A DNA stretch of 64,000 nucleotides from Halobacillus litoralis (GTDB lineage: Bacteria; Bacillota; Bacilli; Bacillales; Halobacillaceae): NCBI RefSeq assembly GCF_020524085.2, contig NZ_CP129016.1:2040001-2104000 (forward strand). The letters are read 5' to 3'. Numbering within the stretch: the stretch's first letter is position 1; each line of letters begins with the position of its first letter. Below, in pieces: positions 35,282-45,451 of the stretch. The notes under the pieces are model-generated. The model was not told where the DNA came from, did no database searches, and was given only the letters and a program-made list of their open reading frames with translations. A program made the position numbers and the translations under genes.

Positions 35282-35337
35282 TTTACACTCTATATTCATC
35301 TGTTATAATTAAGAGGTTAATGGTGGTCAGACCACCA
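35282..35337 (+). promoter_or_regulatory. ytsJ promoter with a palindromic operator
   Basis: TTTACA (35282-35287), 16 bp, TATAAT (35304-35309), then TGGTGGTCAGACCACCA (35321-35337), a perfect 8+1+8 palindrome about 5-20 bp after the expected transcription start. TGGTnnGACCA-type half sites are typical of FadR-subfamily GntR repressors, one of which is encoded two genes downstream. Confidence 0.7.
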
Positions 35338-35375
35338 GGGTCGGTTCACTATAAGTTTAAAAGGAGAGTGTCGTC

Positions 35376-36614
35376 GTGTCGAATTTAAGAGATGAAGCTT
35401 TGCACATACACCGTGTTAATAAAGGGAAACTCGAAACCCATTCTAAGGTTCCTGTGAGGAATGCTAGAGACTTGAGCCTTGCTTATTCCCCTGGGGTGGC
35501 AGAACCTTGTAAAGAAATTTATGATCACAAGGATACGGTGTACGATTATACAATGAAGGGCAATATGGTAGCCGTCGTCAGTGATGGATCGGCTGTTCTT
35601 GGACTCGGGAATATTGGCCCTGAGGCTGCTTTGCCAGTCATGGAAGGTAAAGCTGCTTTATTCAAGAGTTTTGCAGGAGTAGATGCATTCCCTATTTGTT
35701 TGAACACACGTGATATTGATCAGATCGTGCAGACAGTAAAATTGATGGAACCTACTTTCGGCGGTGTGAACCTGGAAGATATCGCAGCACCCAACTGCTT
35801 CATCATCGAAGATCGACTGAAGAAAGAGACGAATATCCCGATTTTCCATGACGACCAACATGGTACGGCAATCGTTACAGTAGCAGGATTAATGAATGCA
35901 TTAAAAATAACCGGGAAAACCTTCTCGGAAATTAAAGTGGTGGCAAACGGCGCTGGAGCTGCTGGAATTGCTATTATTAAATTGCTCTATCACTTCGGTG
36001 TCCGTGACATCATCATGTGTGATTCCAAAGGAGCTATCTTTGAAGGACGCGACTACGGAATGAACGATGTGAAAGATGAAATTGCTAAGATTACGAATAA
36101 AGACCGGACAGAAGGGAATCTTGAAGAGGTCATGGAAGGTGCGGATGTGTTTATTGGTGTATCCGTTGGTGGATTGCTTTCCAAAGAGACCGTATCTAAA
36201 ATGAATGATGATTCTATCATTTTTGCCATGGCAAATCCTGAACCTGAAATTATGCCTGAGGATGCAAAAGAAGCCGGAGCGCGTGTCATCGGGACAGGTC
36301 GTTCAGACTTTCCTAATCAGGTAAATAATGTGCTGGCATTCCCCGGCATCTTCCGTGGTGCGTTGGATGTAAGAGCGACTAGAATTAATGAAAAGATGAA
36401 GATTGCTGCAGCTGAAGCCATTGCCTCCTTAGTAAGCGAGGATGAATTGAGTGAGGACTATGTCATTCCTGCACCATTCGATTCACGAGTGGCCCCAGCT
36501 GTTGCTGCAAGCGTAGCGAAAGCGGCGATGGAGTCCGGGGTAGCCCGCCATCATGTAGACCCAGAGGAAGTTGCAGAAAAAACAAGACAACTGACATTAA
36601 TTGATGAAGATTGA
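35376..36614 (+). CDS. ytsJ: NAD(P)-dependent malic enzyme
   Basis: 412 residues, the short bacterial malic enzyme. It converts malate to pyruvate and CO2; B. subtilis YtsJ is NADP-linked and important for growth on malate. Signatures: AYSPGVAEPCKEI, MEGKAALFKSFAGVDAFPI, the divalent metal site EDRLKKETNIPIFHDDQHGT and the dinucleotide-binding KVVANGAGAAGIAIIKLLY. The C-terminus (RVAPAVAASVAKAAMES) is complete. GTG 35376 has AAAGGAGAG 7-8 nt upstream. Promoter and palindrome directly upstream suggest repression by the downstream GntR protein. Confidence 0.95.
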   Translation: MSNLRDEALHIHRVNKGKLETHSKVPVRNARDLSLAYSPGVAEPCKEIYDHKDTVYDYTMKGNMVAVVSDGSAVLGLGNIGPEAALPVMEGKAALFKSFAGVDAFPICLNTRDIDQIVQTVKLMEPTFGGVNLEDIAAPNCFIIEDRLKKETNIPIFHDDQHGTAIVTVAGLMNALKITGKTFSEIKVVANGAGAAGIAIIKLLYHFGVRDIIMCDSKGAIFEGRDYGMNDVKDEIAKITNKDRTEGNLEEVMEGADVFIGVSVGGLLSKETVSKMNDDSIIFAMANPEPEIMPEDAKEAGARVIGTGRSDFPNQVNNVLAFPGIFRGALDVRATRINEKMKIAAAEAIASLVSEDELSEDYVIPAPFDSRVAPAVAASVAKAAMESGVARHHVDPEEVAEKTRQLTLIDED

Positions 36615-36695
36615 TATGAGAGGGAGAAGCCTTTTTGGTTTCTCCTTCTACATAAAATGATTGTGGTTAGAGATGAAAAGAGGTGTCCGTGTAAC

Positions 36696-37295
36696 GTGGC
36701 CCAGGAGCAGCGAGGAAAAGTTTATGAAGGTGTTCTTCAACAGTTGAAATCCTACATTGAAGAGCATCGGTTAAAGCCTGGAGATAAGCTCCCTTCAGAA
36801 CGAGAGTTAAGTGAACAACTGAATGTAGGCAGATCCTCAATCCGGGAAGCCTTTCGGGCGATGGAGCTCTTAGGATTGATTGAAACAAGAAGAGGCGAAG
36901 GCACCTATATGAGAGCATATCGTCCTTACCATATGGTCGAGCTGCTTTCCAACTTCTTACTTAACGAATCAAGGACCAAGAGTGAATTGATGACTGCTAA
37001 ACAAATGATAGAAAAAGAAGTACTGCTTTTGTTGAACGGAAGTTTAGCCCGCCAGGATATGAGCGCATTAAAATCAATCATATCCGGCCATTCCAACACT
37101 CAGAGGCACCAAAAGGTATTTGAATATTTGTTCAGCCTTTGTGATCAACCTCTCCTTCTGTCGATGTGGCAATTCATCTCAGGATTTACCCATACCTTCC
37201 ATGATGTAAGCTATTCTGATGAATGGTATGAAGAATTAGTAAGCGTCATGGAAGAAGAAGAAGATACAATGAAAATTATACGTCTATTTCAATGA
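36696..37295 (+). CDS. GntR-family regulator, FadR subfamily
   Basis: 199 residues from GTG 36696 (AGAGGTG upstream); an in-frame ATG at 36657 would add 13 residues but has no ribosome binding site. The N-terminal winged helix (residues about 8-70) is typical: LKPGDKLPSERELSEQLNVG, RSSIREAFRAMELLGLIETR and GEGTYM. The C-terminal helical domain is shorter than a full FadR FCD domain and lacks a clear His-rich metal site. Lying between malic enzyme and accDA, it is a candidate controller of one or both; the palindrome at 35321 suits it. Effector unknown. Confidence 0.82.
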   Translation: MAQEQRGKVYEGVLQQLKSYIEEHRLKPGDKLPSERELSEQLNVGRSSIREAFRAMELLGLIETRRGEGTYMRAYRPYHMVELLSNFLLNESRTKSELMTAKQMIEKEVLLLLNGSLARQDMSALKSIISGHSNTQRHQKVFEYLFSLCDQPLLLSMWQFISGFTHTFHDVSYSDEWYEELVSVMEEEEDTMKIIRLFQ

Positions 37296-37308
37296 TCGTA
37301 TCGTTTAG

Positions 37309-37327
37309 TGTCGAATCTAATTCGACA
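37309..37327 (+). promoter_or_regulatory. Inverted pair of Spo0A-box cores upstream of accDA
   Basis: TGTCGAATCTAATTCGACA carries TGTCGAA in both orientations, the core of the Spo0A box. It lies 76 bp before accD. In B. subtilis accDA is reported to be activated by Spo0A early in sporulation, so conservation of control is plausible. Confidence 0.6.
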
Positions 37328-37402
37328 GAATGAGTCATATTGCGAATTGGAATTTATGTATATTGTAAAGAAAGGAAGCTTTGTCCCAAAGGAGGAATCA
37401 CC

Positions 37403-38263
37403 TTGCTAAGAGACTTTTTCAGCAAGAAAAAAAGATACGCATCCATCCCGAGCCAAGAAGCAAAGCAGGATGTACCTGAAGGTTTGATGCAGAAATGTCC
37501 AAACTGCCAGAAAATCTTCTATAGAAAAGAATTAAATCGAAACATGAATGTTTGCCCTCATTGCGATCATCATCATCGTCTAAGTGCGTACGAACGTATC
37601 CAACATTTATTTGATGAGGAATCCTTTGTAGAATGGGACAAACATATGATTTCCAACAACCCATTGCATTTCCCGGAATACGAAGAAAAATTGGAAAAGG
37701 ACCGTCAAAAGTCTGACTTGAATGAAGCGGTTGTCACTGGAAAGGCGAAAATGAATGACATGGAGACAGCTGTGGCCGTCATGGATGCCCGCTTCCGAAT
37801 GGGAAGCATGGGATCGGTGGTAGGTGAGAAAATTACGAACGCCATCGAAAATGCTAGAAAAGAGAATCTTCCATTTATCATTTTTACAGCATCCGGCGGT
37901 GCAAGAATGCAGGAAGGTGTGCTTAGCCTTATGCAAATGGGGAAAACATCGGTCGCTCTCCAGCGTCTTCATGCAGACGGAGGTCTTTTCATTTCCGTCA
38001 TGACCCATCCGACAACAGGCGGTGTTTCTGCAAGTTTTGCCTCATTAGGTGATTATAATTTTGCAGAGCCTGGTGCTTTAATTGGATTTGCAGGTCGGAG
38101 AATCATTGAACAAACGATTCGTGAAAAGCTTCCAGAAGATTTTCAGACAGCTGAATTCCTCCTGGAACATGGTCAACTGGACAAAGTCATTCACCGGCAT
38201 GACATGAAAAAGACACTAACGACGGTTCTTGATCTTCATAATGTGGGAGGTGACCAATCGTGA
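37403..38263 (+). CDS. accD: Acetyl-CoA carboxylase carboxyltransferase, beta subunit
   Basis: 286 residues. With AccA it transfers CO2 from biotin to acetyl-CoA to form malonyl-CoA, the first step of fatty acid synthesis. The N-terminal zinc ribbon [13 protein letters not shown], then [10 protein letters not shown], and the carboxyltransferase core ([36 protein letters not shown]) are present. TTG 37403 has AAAGGAGG 7 nt upstream. It overlaps accA by 4 nt (GTGA), so the two subunits are translationally coupled. Confidence 0.96.
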   Translation: MLRDFFSKKKRYASIPSQEAKQDVPEGLMQKCPNCQKIFYRKELNRNMNVCPHCDHHHRLSAYERIQHLFDEESFVEWDKHMISNNPLHFPEYEEKLEKDRQKSDLNEAVVTGKAKMNDMETAVAVMDARFRMGSMGSVVGEKITNAIENARKENLPFIIFTASGGARMQEGVLSLMQMGKTSVALQRLHADGGLFISVMTHPTTGGVSASFASLGDYNFAEPGALIGFAGRRIIEQTIREKLPEDFQTAEFLLEHGQLDKVIHRHDMKKTLTTVLDLHNVGGDQS

Positions 38264-39222
38264 AGCACGTACTTGAATTCGAGAAACCGGTCATTGAACT
38301 AAGAGAAAAAATCTCTGATTTAAAGCGACTGACTGAAAATAGTGAAATGGATCTAAGTGACGAAATCGTCACGTTAGAGAAGCGATTGGAAAGACTTGAA
38401 ACAGATGTGTATGATCGAATGGCTCCATGGGATCGTGTGCAAATGGCAAGGCACCCTGAGAGACCAACGACGCTAGATTATATCGAATATCTTTTCACAG
38501 ACTTTCTTGAGCTTCACGGGGACCGTAATTTTGGTGACGATGCTGCAATCGTCTCTGGAATTGCAAAATTCAAAGGTCGCCCCGTAACCGTGATTGGTCA
38601 TCAGAGGGGTAAAGATACAAAAGAAAATATACGCCGTAATTTCGGCATGCCTCATCCTGAAGGGTACAGAAAAGCTCTCCGCTTAATGAAACAGGCAGAT
38701 AAATTCAAGAGACCGATCATTACATTTATCGACACAAAGGGTGCCTATCCTGGGAAAGCAGCAGAGGAAAGAGGCCAAAGTGAAGCAATTGCCAGAAACT
38801 TGATGGAAATGGCAGGTCTCACAGTTCCTGTAATATGTATAGTGATTGGTGAAGGTGGTAGCGGTGGTGCGCTCGGCCTTGGTATTGGAGATCGTATTTT
38901 CATGCTCGAGAATTCCACATATTCTGTGATTTCCCCAGAAGGGGCTTCCTCTATTTTATGGAAGGATGCAGGCCTAGCCCAGGAAGCGGCAGAATCCATG
39001 AAAATTACTTCCTATGACTTGAAAAAATTGAATGTCATTGATGGTGTCATCCCAGAGGTAAGAGGGGGAGCGCACAGGGATATTCAGGCGCAGGCTCAAG
39101 AAATTGAGAAAATCATTGCCGAATCTTTAGAGACGTTGAGTACTCTTGAAGTTGAGGAATTATTAGAAAAACGTTTCTTAAAGTATAAAAATATTGGCGA
39201 TTACACGTATCTTGATTTATAA
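38260..39222 (+). CDS. accA: Acetyl-CoA carboxylase carboxyltransferase, alpha subunit
   Basis: 320 residues. Partner of AccD in the heterotetrameric carboxyltransferase. It shows the alpha-subunit N-terminal helix pair ([20 protein letters not shown]), [20 protein letters not shown], the oxyanion-hole region [19 protein letters not shown] and [23 protein letters not shown] start overlapping the accD stop; GGGAGGTGACC serves as its ribosome binding site inside accD. Confidence 0.96.
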   Translation: MKHVLEFEKPVIELREKISDLKRLTENSEMDLSDEIVTLEKRLERLETDVYDRMAPWDRVQMARHPERPTTLDYIEYLFTDFLELHGDRNFGDDAAIVSGIAKFKGRPVTVIGHQRGKDTKENIRRNFGMPHPEGYRKALRLMKQADKFKRPIITFIDTKGAYPGKAAEERGQSEAIARNLMEMAGLTVPVICIVIGEGGSGGALGLGIGDRIFMLENSTYSVISPEGASSILWKDAGLAQEAAESMKITSYDLKKLNVIDGVIPEVRGGAHRDIQAQAQEIEKIIAESLETLSTLEVEELLEKRFLKYKNIGDYTYLDL

Positions 39223-39250
39223 TAGGATGGTTGAAATTAATAAGTCCGTA

Positions 39251-39281
39251 AAGAAAGGTCGCACTTGGGTGCGGCTTTTCG
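39251..39281 (+). terminator. Terminator of accDA
   Basis: AAGGTCGCAC / GTGCGGCTTTT stem with G-U pairs, loop TTGG, short T run (39253-39279). Moderately strong. Confidence 0.6.
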
Positions 39282-39343
39282 CATCTTAACAGGATGGTAA
39301 CGCTATCATTGATGAATGGAATGTTGAAGTTTTATTAATTGTA

Positions 39344-39372
39344 TAGACTAGAGGATAGGCTATCCTTATAAA
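39344..39372 (+). promoter_or_regulatory. pfkA-pyk promoter with a palindrome in the spacer
   Basis: TAGACT (39344-39349), 17 bp, TATAAA (39367-39372). The spacer contains the perfect palindrome GGATAGGCTATCC (39353-39365), well placed for a repressor to block RNA polymerase. The regulator is unknown. Confidence 0.5.
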
Positions 39373-39420
39373 AATAGACGGAGGTTTCGATTCATCTTTG
39401 GGTGGGGACAACATAAATAG

Positions 39421-40401
<981 letters not shown>

Positions 40402-40429
40402 TGCAAGAGGCACTTGAGGAGGAAATAAA

Positions 40430-42193
40430 ATGTTTAGAAAAACAAAAATCGTTAGTACAATCGGACCTGCTTCTGAGTCTGTCGAAAAATTGACCCAGCT
40501 GATTGAAGCAGGGATGAATGTCGCTCGTTTGAATTTCTCACACGGAGATTTTGAAGAGCACGGAGCTAGAATCGATAATATCCGTGAAGCTTCTAAAGCG
40601 ACAGGTAAGACTGTAGCTATTCTACTTGATACAAAAGGTCCGGAAATTCGTACCGGGACATTGAAAGATGGAGAAGCTTATTTGGAAAAAGGCTCAACGA
40701 CTTATGTATCTATGGACGAAATTGAAGGGGATGCTGAACGCTTCTCTGTCACTTATCCTGGATTGATCAATGATGTTCACCCGGGCTCTAAGATCTTGTT
40801 GGATGATGGCCTCGTAGAACTTCAAGTAGAAGAAATCGACAAAGAGAAAAATGAGATTAAGACGACTGTATTGAACAATGGCCCATTGAAAAATAAAAAA
40901 GGGGTCAACGTTCCCAATGTAAGTGTCAACTTGCCTGGAATTACGGAAAAAGATGCGAAGGATATCGAGTTCGGAATCGAGCAAGGCGTTGACTTTATCG
41001 CTGCATCTTTCGTACGTCGTGCGTCAGATGTTCTAGAAATTAAAGAACTTCTTGAGAAACATAACGCCAGTCACATTCAAATCATTCCAAAAATCGAAAA
41101 CCAAGAAGGTGTCGACAACATCGATGATATCCTTGAAGTCAGCGATGGCTTGATGGTTGCTCGTGGAGACCTTGGTGTTGAAATTCCAGCTGAAGATGTA
41201 CCACTTGTACAAAAGCGTTTAATTCGTAAATGTAATGAAGCAGGTAAGCCTGTCATTACAGCTACTCAAATGCTTGACTCAATGCAACGTAACCCACGTC
41301 CGACTCGTGCAGAAGCGTCTGACGTTGCGAACGCTATTTTTGATGGTACGGATGCAATTATGCTTTCTGGTGAAACAGCTGCAGGAGATTACCCTGTTGA
41401 GGCCGTTCAAACGATGCATAATATTGCAAGCAAAACAGAAACAGGTTTAAACCACATGGCTCTATTGCAAGAACGTTCCAAGCACAGTGACATGACAATC
41501 ACGGATGCGATCAGCCAGTCGGTTACTCATACGGCGATTAACTTAAACGCAGCAGCTATCGTTACACCTACAGAAAGTGGACATACGGCTCGCATGATTT
41601 CTAAGTATCGTCCGAAAGCCCCGATTGTAGCTATTACTTCTGATGAAGAAGTGAACCGTAAGCTATCCCTCGTTTGGGGAGTTTATGCCGTAATGGGACC
41701 ACGTGCTTACTCTACGGATGATATGCTGGATGTCGCAGTTGAACGCAGCCTTGCTTCCGGTCTTGCTATTCGCGGTGACCGCGTAGTTATCACTGGTGGT
41801 GTGCCTGTTGGTGAGAGTGGTACAACGAACTTGATGAAAGTCCACGTCATTGGTGATGTCCTAGTAAAAGGACAAGGCGTTGGCCAGAAGAGTGCTTATG
41901 GACGTGCCATCGTAACTAAGAATGCGCAGGAAGCTATCGATCGTGTCGAGGATGGAGACATCTTGGTCACACAAGGAACAGATCGTGACATGATGCCAGC
42001 CATTGAAAAAGCTGCCGGTATCATTACAATGGAAGGTGGACTTACTTCTCATGCAGCGGTGGTCGGATTAAGTCTTGGTATTCCAGTCATTGTTGGAGTT
42101 AACGATGCTCTTGAATTGATCAAGGATGGTTCTGACATTACCATTGATAGTTCACGTGGTGATATTTATGAAGGGCACGCAAGTGTATTATAA
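40430..42193 (+). CDS. pyk: Pyruvate kinase with C-terminal PEP-utiliser-like domain
   Basis: 587 residues. The last glycolytic step, PEP and ADP to pyruvate and ATP. The catalytic core (about 1-475) includes [41 protein letters not shown] and [16 protein letters not shown]. The extra C-terminal domain (about 480-587) ends with [20 protein letters not shown], homologous to the phosphohistidine domain of PEP-utilising enzymes, here with TSHA as in other Bacillus Pyk; it is structural rather than a phosphate carrier for the core reaction. Follows pfkA in one operon. Confidence 0.97.
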   Translation: MFRKTKIVSTIGPASESVEKLTQLIEAGMNVARLNFSHGDFEEHGARIDNIREASKATGKTVAILLDTKGPEIRTGTLKDGEAYLEKGSTTYVSMDEIEGDAERFSVTYPGLINDVHPGSKILLDDGLVELQVEEIDKEKNEIKTTVLNNGPLKNKKGVNVPNVSVNLPGITEKDAKDIEFGIEQGVDFIAASFVRRASDVLEIKELLEKHNASHIQIIPKIENQEGVDNIDDILEVSDGLMVARGDLGVEIPAEDVPLVQKRLIRKCNEAGKPVITATQMLDSMQRNPRPTRAEASDVANAIFDGTDAIMLSGETAAGDYPVEAVQTMHNIASKTETGLNHMALLQERSKHSDMTITDAISQSVTHTAINLNAAAIVTPTESGHTARMISKYRPKAPIVAITSDEEVNRKLSLVWGVYAVMGPRAYSTDDMLDVAVERSLASGLAIRGDRVVITGGVPVGESGTTNLMKVHVIGDVLVKGQGVGQKSAYGRAIVTKNAQEAIDRVEDGDILVTQGTDRDMMPAIEKAAGIITMEGGLTSHAAVVGLSLGIPVIVGVNDALELIKDGSDITIDSSRGDIYEGHASVL

Positions 42194-42205
42194 GACTGAA
42201 ACGAG

Positions 42206-42246
42206 AGAAGGCAGGGGAGTGTTTACTCCTCTGCCTTTTCTTTTCA
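42206..42246 (+). terminator. Terminator of pfkA-pyk
   Basis: AAGGCAGGGGAGT / ACTCCTCTGCCTT (42208-42220 / 42225-42237), loop GTTT, then TTCTTTTC. Confidence 0.85.
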
Positions 42247-42270
42247 TTGTATCCTCAAAAGAGGTATAAT
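42242..42270 (+). promoter_or_regulatory. Promoter of fxsA
   Basis: TTTCAT (42242-42247), 17 bp, TATAAT (42265-42270). The -35 overlaps the tail of the preceding terminator. Confidence 0.6.
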
Positions 42271-42298
42271 AGAGGAAATGGAAAGAAGGGAAGATTCT

Positions 42299-42691
42299 AT
42301 GTTTCGTTGGTTATTGCTTTTTATTTTAGTGGTACCCGCATTAGAAATTGGTGTACTCATATGGACAGGAAATTTAATCGGACCAATATGGGTCATTCTT
42401 TTAATTATATTGACAGGCGTTTTAGGTGCATGGTTGGCTAAAAAGCAGGGGTTAGAAACAATCAGGAACTTTCAGCAGTCCGTACAATATGGACAAATGC
42501 CTCAAGATACACTTTTAGATGGTGCCTGCATACTTGTCGGTGGAGCTGTATTGCTTACACCTGGGTTTATCACAGATGCGATTGGATTCTTATTGTTGTT
42601 CCCGGCAACCAGGTCCCCTATCAAACGAGTCATACGAAAAGCGATCGAAAAAGCCATGCAAAAAGGAACGATTACCATATACAGAAAATAA
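42299..42691 (+). CDS. fxsA: FxsA family membrane protein (YtzA)
   Basis: 130 residues, with three or four hydrophobic helices and the conserved LEIGVLIWTGNLIGPIWVIL and LLTPGFITDAIGFLLLFP segments of FxsA. E. coli FxsA relieves F-plasmid exclusion of phage T7; the role in Bacillaceae is unknown. ATG 42299 has AAGGGAAG upstream; another ATG at 42278 is possible but would add a charged leader. B. subtilis has fxsA at the same place after pyk. Confidence 0.85.
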   Translation: MFRWLLLFILVVPALEIGVLIWTGNLIGPIWVILLIILTGVLGAWLAKKQGLETIRNFQQSVQYGQMPQDTLLDGACILVGGAVLLTPGFITDAIGFLLLFPATRSPIKRVIRKAIEKAMQKGTITIYRK

Positions 42692-42695
42692 AAAC

Positions 42696-42727
42696 AAACT
42701 CAGAGATTTATTTCTCTGAGTTTTTTG
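42696..42727 (+). terminator. Terminator of fxsA
   Basis: AAACTCAGAG / CTCTGAGTTT stem (42696-42705 / 42714-42723) then TTT. Confidence 0.88.
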
Positions 42728-42845
42728 CTTTTGAACTTACACCCTATTGATTTAACTTAAGCTGTATATAATGTGGAAGATGGGGTTTTGATATAACCAG
42801 GTATCAAATCCGTATCAAGAACCAGGGGATCCGGGGAACCTCTCG

Positions 42846-43958
42846 CTAGTTTTTTCCTAATATATATGTCCAAATTTCTTTGGTCACTCCTGTTTTAACT
42901 AATGTCTGAATGGTCATGAGGACGATAGGGCTGATCAGCATCCCTATTCCTCCAAATAGTTGAAAACCGAGAAAAAGACTGATGAGAAGGATAATAGGAG
43001 GGACACCAAAGTGATCAGCCAGCAATTTTGGTTCGAGTGTTTGTCTTGTCAGCATGACAACCATATAGAGGATGGATAAGCAGATCGTCATCATAAATTC
43101 TCCGGTGAGAAATTGGTAGATAATCCACGGGAGAAAGATGATGCCTGTTCCTACATAGGGGATAAAATCGACAAGAGCTGCGAGAAATGTTATGGTCAAA
43201 GGGTGTGGAGCACCGATGATGAGTAACCCCATTGCAATGATAGAAGTTGAAATCATAACGAGCGTGCACTGAGCACGGATCAGTCCTTTGATGGTATGAA
43301 TAAATTCACCCTGGAAGATATACATACGTTCAGAAAGGTTATCAGGAAAAATTTTATTCAAAAACTTCATTATAATATACCAGTCTTTGCATATGAAGAA
43401 AGTAGCAAGCAGGGTAATAAAGACGAAGGCGAAAGAAGATGGAAGCTCTGCAAGAAAAATCCCTGTTGCTTCAAGTGCACTGTTTAACAAGGAGAGACTT
43501 GTCTCACTGAATTTCTCCTGAGCTACCTTCATATATTCTTCCAATGTTTGCTGCTGGTTTGCACTTAATTTGTCGGTGAATGCTTCTCCCCTGGATATTA
43601 AAGGGCTCAAGAGATGCATAAATCCTTGAGTTAAGTAGTTGGTTAGTAGAGAAAAATGACCAGGAACTCCAGACGCTAAATACTGAATACCTCGAATGAT
43701 TTCTGCCACTAATAGTGCTAAGAGCCCTCCTGCAAGCCCACCGAAAATGAACAGAACAAGCAAAATAGACGCACCTCTTGGAATCCGCAGGTGTTTGTTA
43801 AACAATTGAATAAAGGGTTGGAAGAAGACAGATAACACAATAGCAAATATAAACGGCTGCAAGTATATCCAGGAAAAATAAGTGAAGAATAGAAGGCTGA
43901 CAGCGATTATGACAACGAAAATAAACCGTAGAATTGCTTGTAATATTTGGTTATCCAT
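42846..43958 (-). CDS. ytvI: AI-2E family transporter / sporulation membrane protein YtvI
   Basis: 370 residues with about eight transmembrane helices and the AI-2E (UPF0118) layout: two N-terminal helices, a large soluble loop (about 95-150), then the conserved ALVDFIPYVGTGIIFLPW and LEPKLLADHFGVPPIILLIS. YtvI is found with sporulation genes in Bacillus and sits beside fxsA in B. subtilis. Substrate unknown. ATG 43958 has GGGAGGTG 7 nt upstream; an in-frame GTG at 43967 overlaps that site. Confidence 0.87.
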   Translation of the reverse strand: MDNQILQAILRFIFVVIIAVSLLFFTYFSWIYLQPFIFAIVLSVFFQPFIQLFNKHLRIPRGASILLVLFIFGGLAGGLLALLVAEIIRGIQYLASGVPGHFSLLTNYLTQGFMHLLSPLISRGEAFTDKLSANQQQTLEEYMKVAQEKFSETSLSLLNSALEATGIFLAELPSSFAFVFITLLATFFICKDWYIIMKFLNKIFPDNLSERMYIFQGEFIHTIKGLIRAQCTLVMISTSIIAMGLLIIGAPHPLTITFLAALVDFIPYVGTGIIFLPWIIYQFLTGEFMMTICLSILYMVVMLTRQTLEPKLLADHFGVPPIILLISLFLGFQLFGGIGMLISPIVLMTIQTLVKTGVTKEIWTYILGKN

Positions 43959-44092
43959 ATCATCCACCTCCCCATGGTAAAAATGAGTTTGAGCTTTGAT
44001 TAGGCAATGAAAAAATAGATAGGAACGAATGTATAATTATAATAATTATGTAGGAATATTCGATAAAATCCTGCAAAATTAAACGGTTTCAA

Positions 44093-44121
44093 TTCACATT
44101 CTCTTCAGAATACTTTATAAT
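44093..44121 (+). promoter_or_regulatory. Sigma-A promoter of citZ
   Basis: TTCACA (44093-44098), 17 bp, TATAAT (44116-44121); leader of about 95 nt. Confidence 0.75.
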
Positions 44122-44162
44122 TGTCTGTGGGGTAGTTTTCCTAAAAGGTAAATAAGCAAATA

Positions 44163-44176
44163 GTAAAGCGTTTTCT
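44163..44176 (+). promoter_or_regulatory. Candidate cre site in the citZ leader
   Basis: GTAAAGCGTTTTCT fits the cre consensus at 12 of 14 positions. It lies about 40 bp after the predicted start of transcription, a position suited to roadblock repression by CcpA. B. subtilis citZ is CcpA-repressed. Confidence 0.55.
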
Positions 44177-44222
44177 TATTAGAGTTTTAAGGAAAAAGGA
44201 ATTTTTGAAAGGGAGAGATTGT

Positions 44223-45341
44223 ATGTCATCATCAACTAAAGGTCTTGAAGGAATTACAGCAACTGAATCATCCATAAGTTCAATCATCGACGATAAACTG
44301 ACATATGTCGGATATGATATCGATGACCTGGCAAATAACTCCAGTTTTGAAGAGGTTGTCTACCTTCTCTGGAATCAAAAGCTACCAAATAAAGAAGAAT
44401 TGGATGCTTTTAAGGAAGAACTTATTTCAAATATGGACATTCCGACTGAAGTTGTCGATCATCTGAAGTCTTATGATCTGTCGACAGTACACCCTATGGC
44501 TGCTTTGCGTACGGCTGTTTCCATGCTTGGACTCTACGATCCTGAGTCTGATGTCATGGAAGAGGAAGCGAATAAGCGGAAAGCGCTGCGTTTACAAGCG
44601 AAAATCCCTACGGTTGTAACTGCATTTGCTCGTATCCGTAAAGGAGAAGAGCCGGTATCACCTAAAAAAGATTTGAGTTTTGCAGGAAACTTCCTTTATA
44701 TGCTCAACGGAAAAGACCCTGAAGACTTAGAAGTGGAAGCTTTCAATAAAGCACTTGTCCTTCATGCCGATCACGAGTTGAATGCGTCTACATTTACAGC
44801 CCGTGTCTGTGTAGCTACGCTCTCTGATGTGTACTCTGGAGTGACGGCTGCTATTGGAGCTTTGAAAGGCCCATTGCATGGTGGTGCGAATGAACGCGTC
44901 ATGAAGATGCTTACAGAAATCGGAAGTGTCGAGAACGCAATTCCTGCCATCGAGAAAAAGCTGGAAAACAAAGAAAAAATCATGGGTATGGGGCACCGTG
45001 TCTACCGTTCAGGAGATCCACGTGCAAAACACTTGAAAGAAATGTCCCGTGAATTGACAGGACTTACAGGTCACTCCAAATACTATGAAATGTCTATTAA
45101 AATTGAGGACTATATTAAAGAGAACAAAGGTCTTCCAGCGAATGTGGACTTTTATTCAGCATCTGTTTATCATAGTCTTGGAATCGATCACGATATTTTC
45201 ACACCAATCTTCGCCGTTTCCCGTGTGTCCGGCTGGTTGGCGCATATTCTCGAGCAGTACTCCAACAACCGTCTGATTCGTCCACGTGCGGAATACGTAG
45301 GACCTAAAGGCCAAAGTTATACACCAATTGAGGATCGATAA
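44223..45341 (+). CDS. citZ: Citrate synthase
   Basis: 372 residues, like Bacillus CitZ. Condenses acetyl-CoA and oxaloacetate to citrate. Catalytic and signature segments: LHADHELNASTFTARV with the active-site His, GPLHGGANERVM, GMGHRVYRSGDPRAK, and near the C-terminus VSRVSGWLAHILEQ. ATG 44223 follows AAGGGAG by 8 nt. First of the citZ-icd-mdh set, as in B. subtilis. Confidence 0.97.
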   Translation: MSSSTKGLEGITATESSISSIIDDKLTYVGYDIDDLANNSSFEEVVYLLWNQKLPNKEELDAFKEELISNMDIPTEVVDHLKSYDLSTVHPMAALRTAVSMLGLYDPESDVMEEEANKRKALRLQAKIPTVVTAFARIRKGEEPVSPKKDLSFAGNFLYMLNGKDPEDLEVEAFNKALVLHADHELNASTFTARVCVATLSDVYSGVTAAIGALKGPLHGGANERVMKMLTEIGSVENAIPAIEKKLENKEKIMGMGHRVYRSGDPRAKHLKEMSRELTGLTGHSKYYEMSIKIEDYIKENKGLPANVDFYSASVYHSLGIDHDIFTPIFAVSRVSGWLAHILEQYSNNRLIRPRAEYVGPKGQSYTPIEDR

Positions 45342-45451
45342 GAGAGCAGCCGGTACGCCGGCACGCCTCCCTTTTTATTCAACTTATTTTAACGTATGAT
45401 AGAAGAGGATGATCCATCCATATTTCTTACAAAATATTAGGAGGGTTTATT

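Noticed and set aside
45342..45376. GCCGG-TACG-CCGGC hairpin after citZ as a terminator
   Set aside because: The stem is short and separated from the T run by about 10 nt. icd could be cotranscribed or have its own promoter, so no terminator is called.
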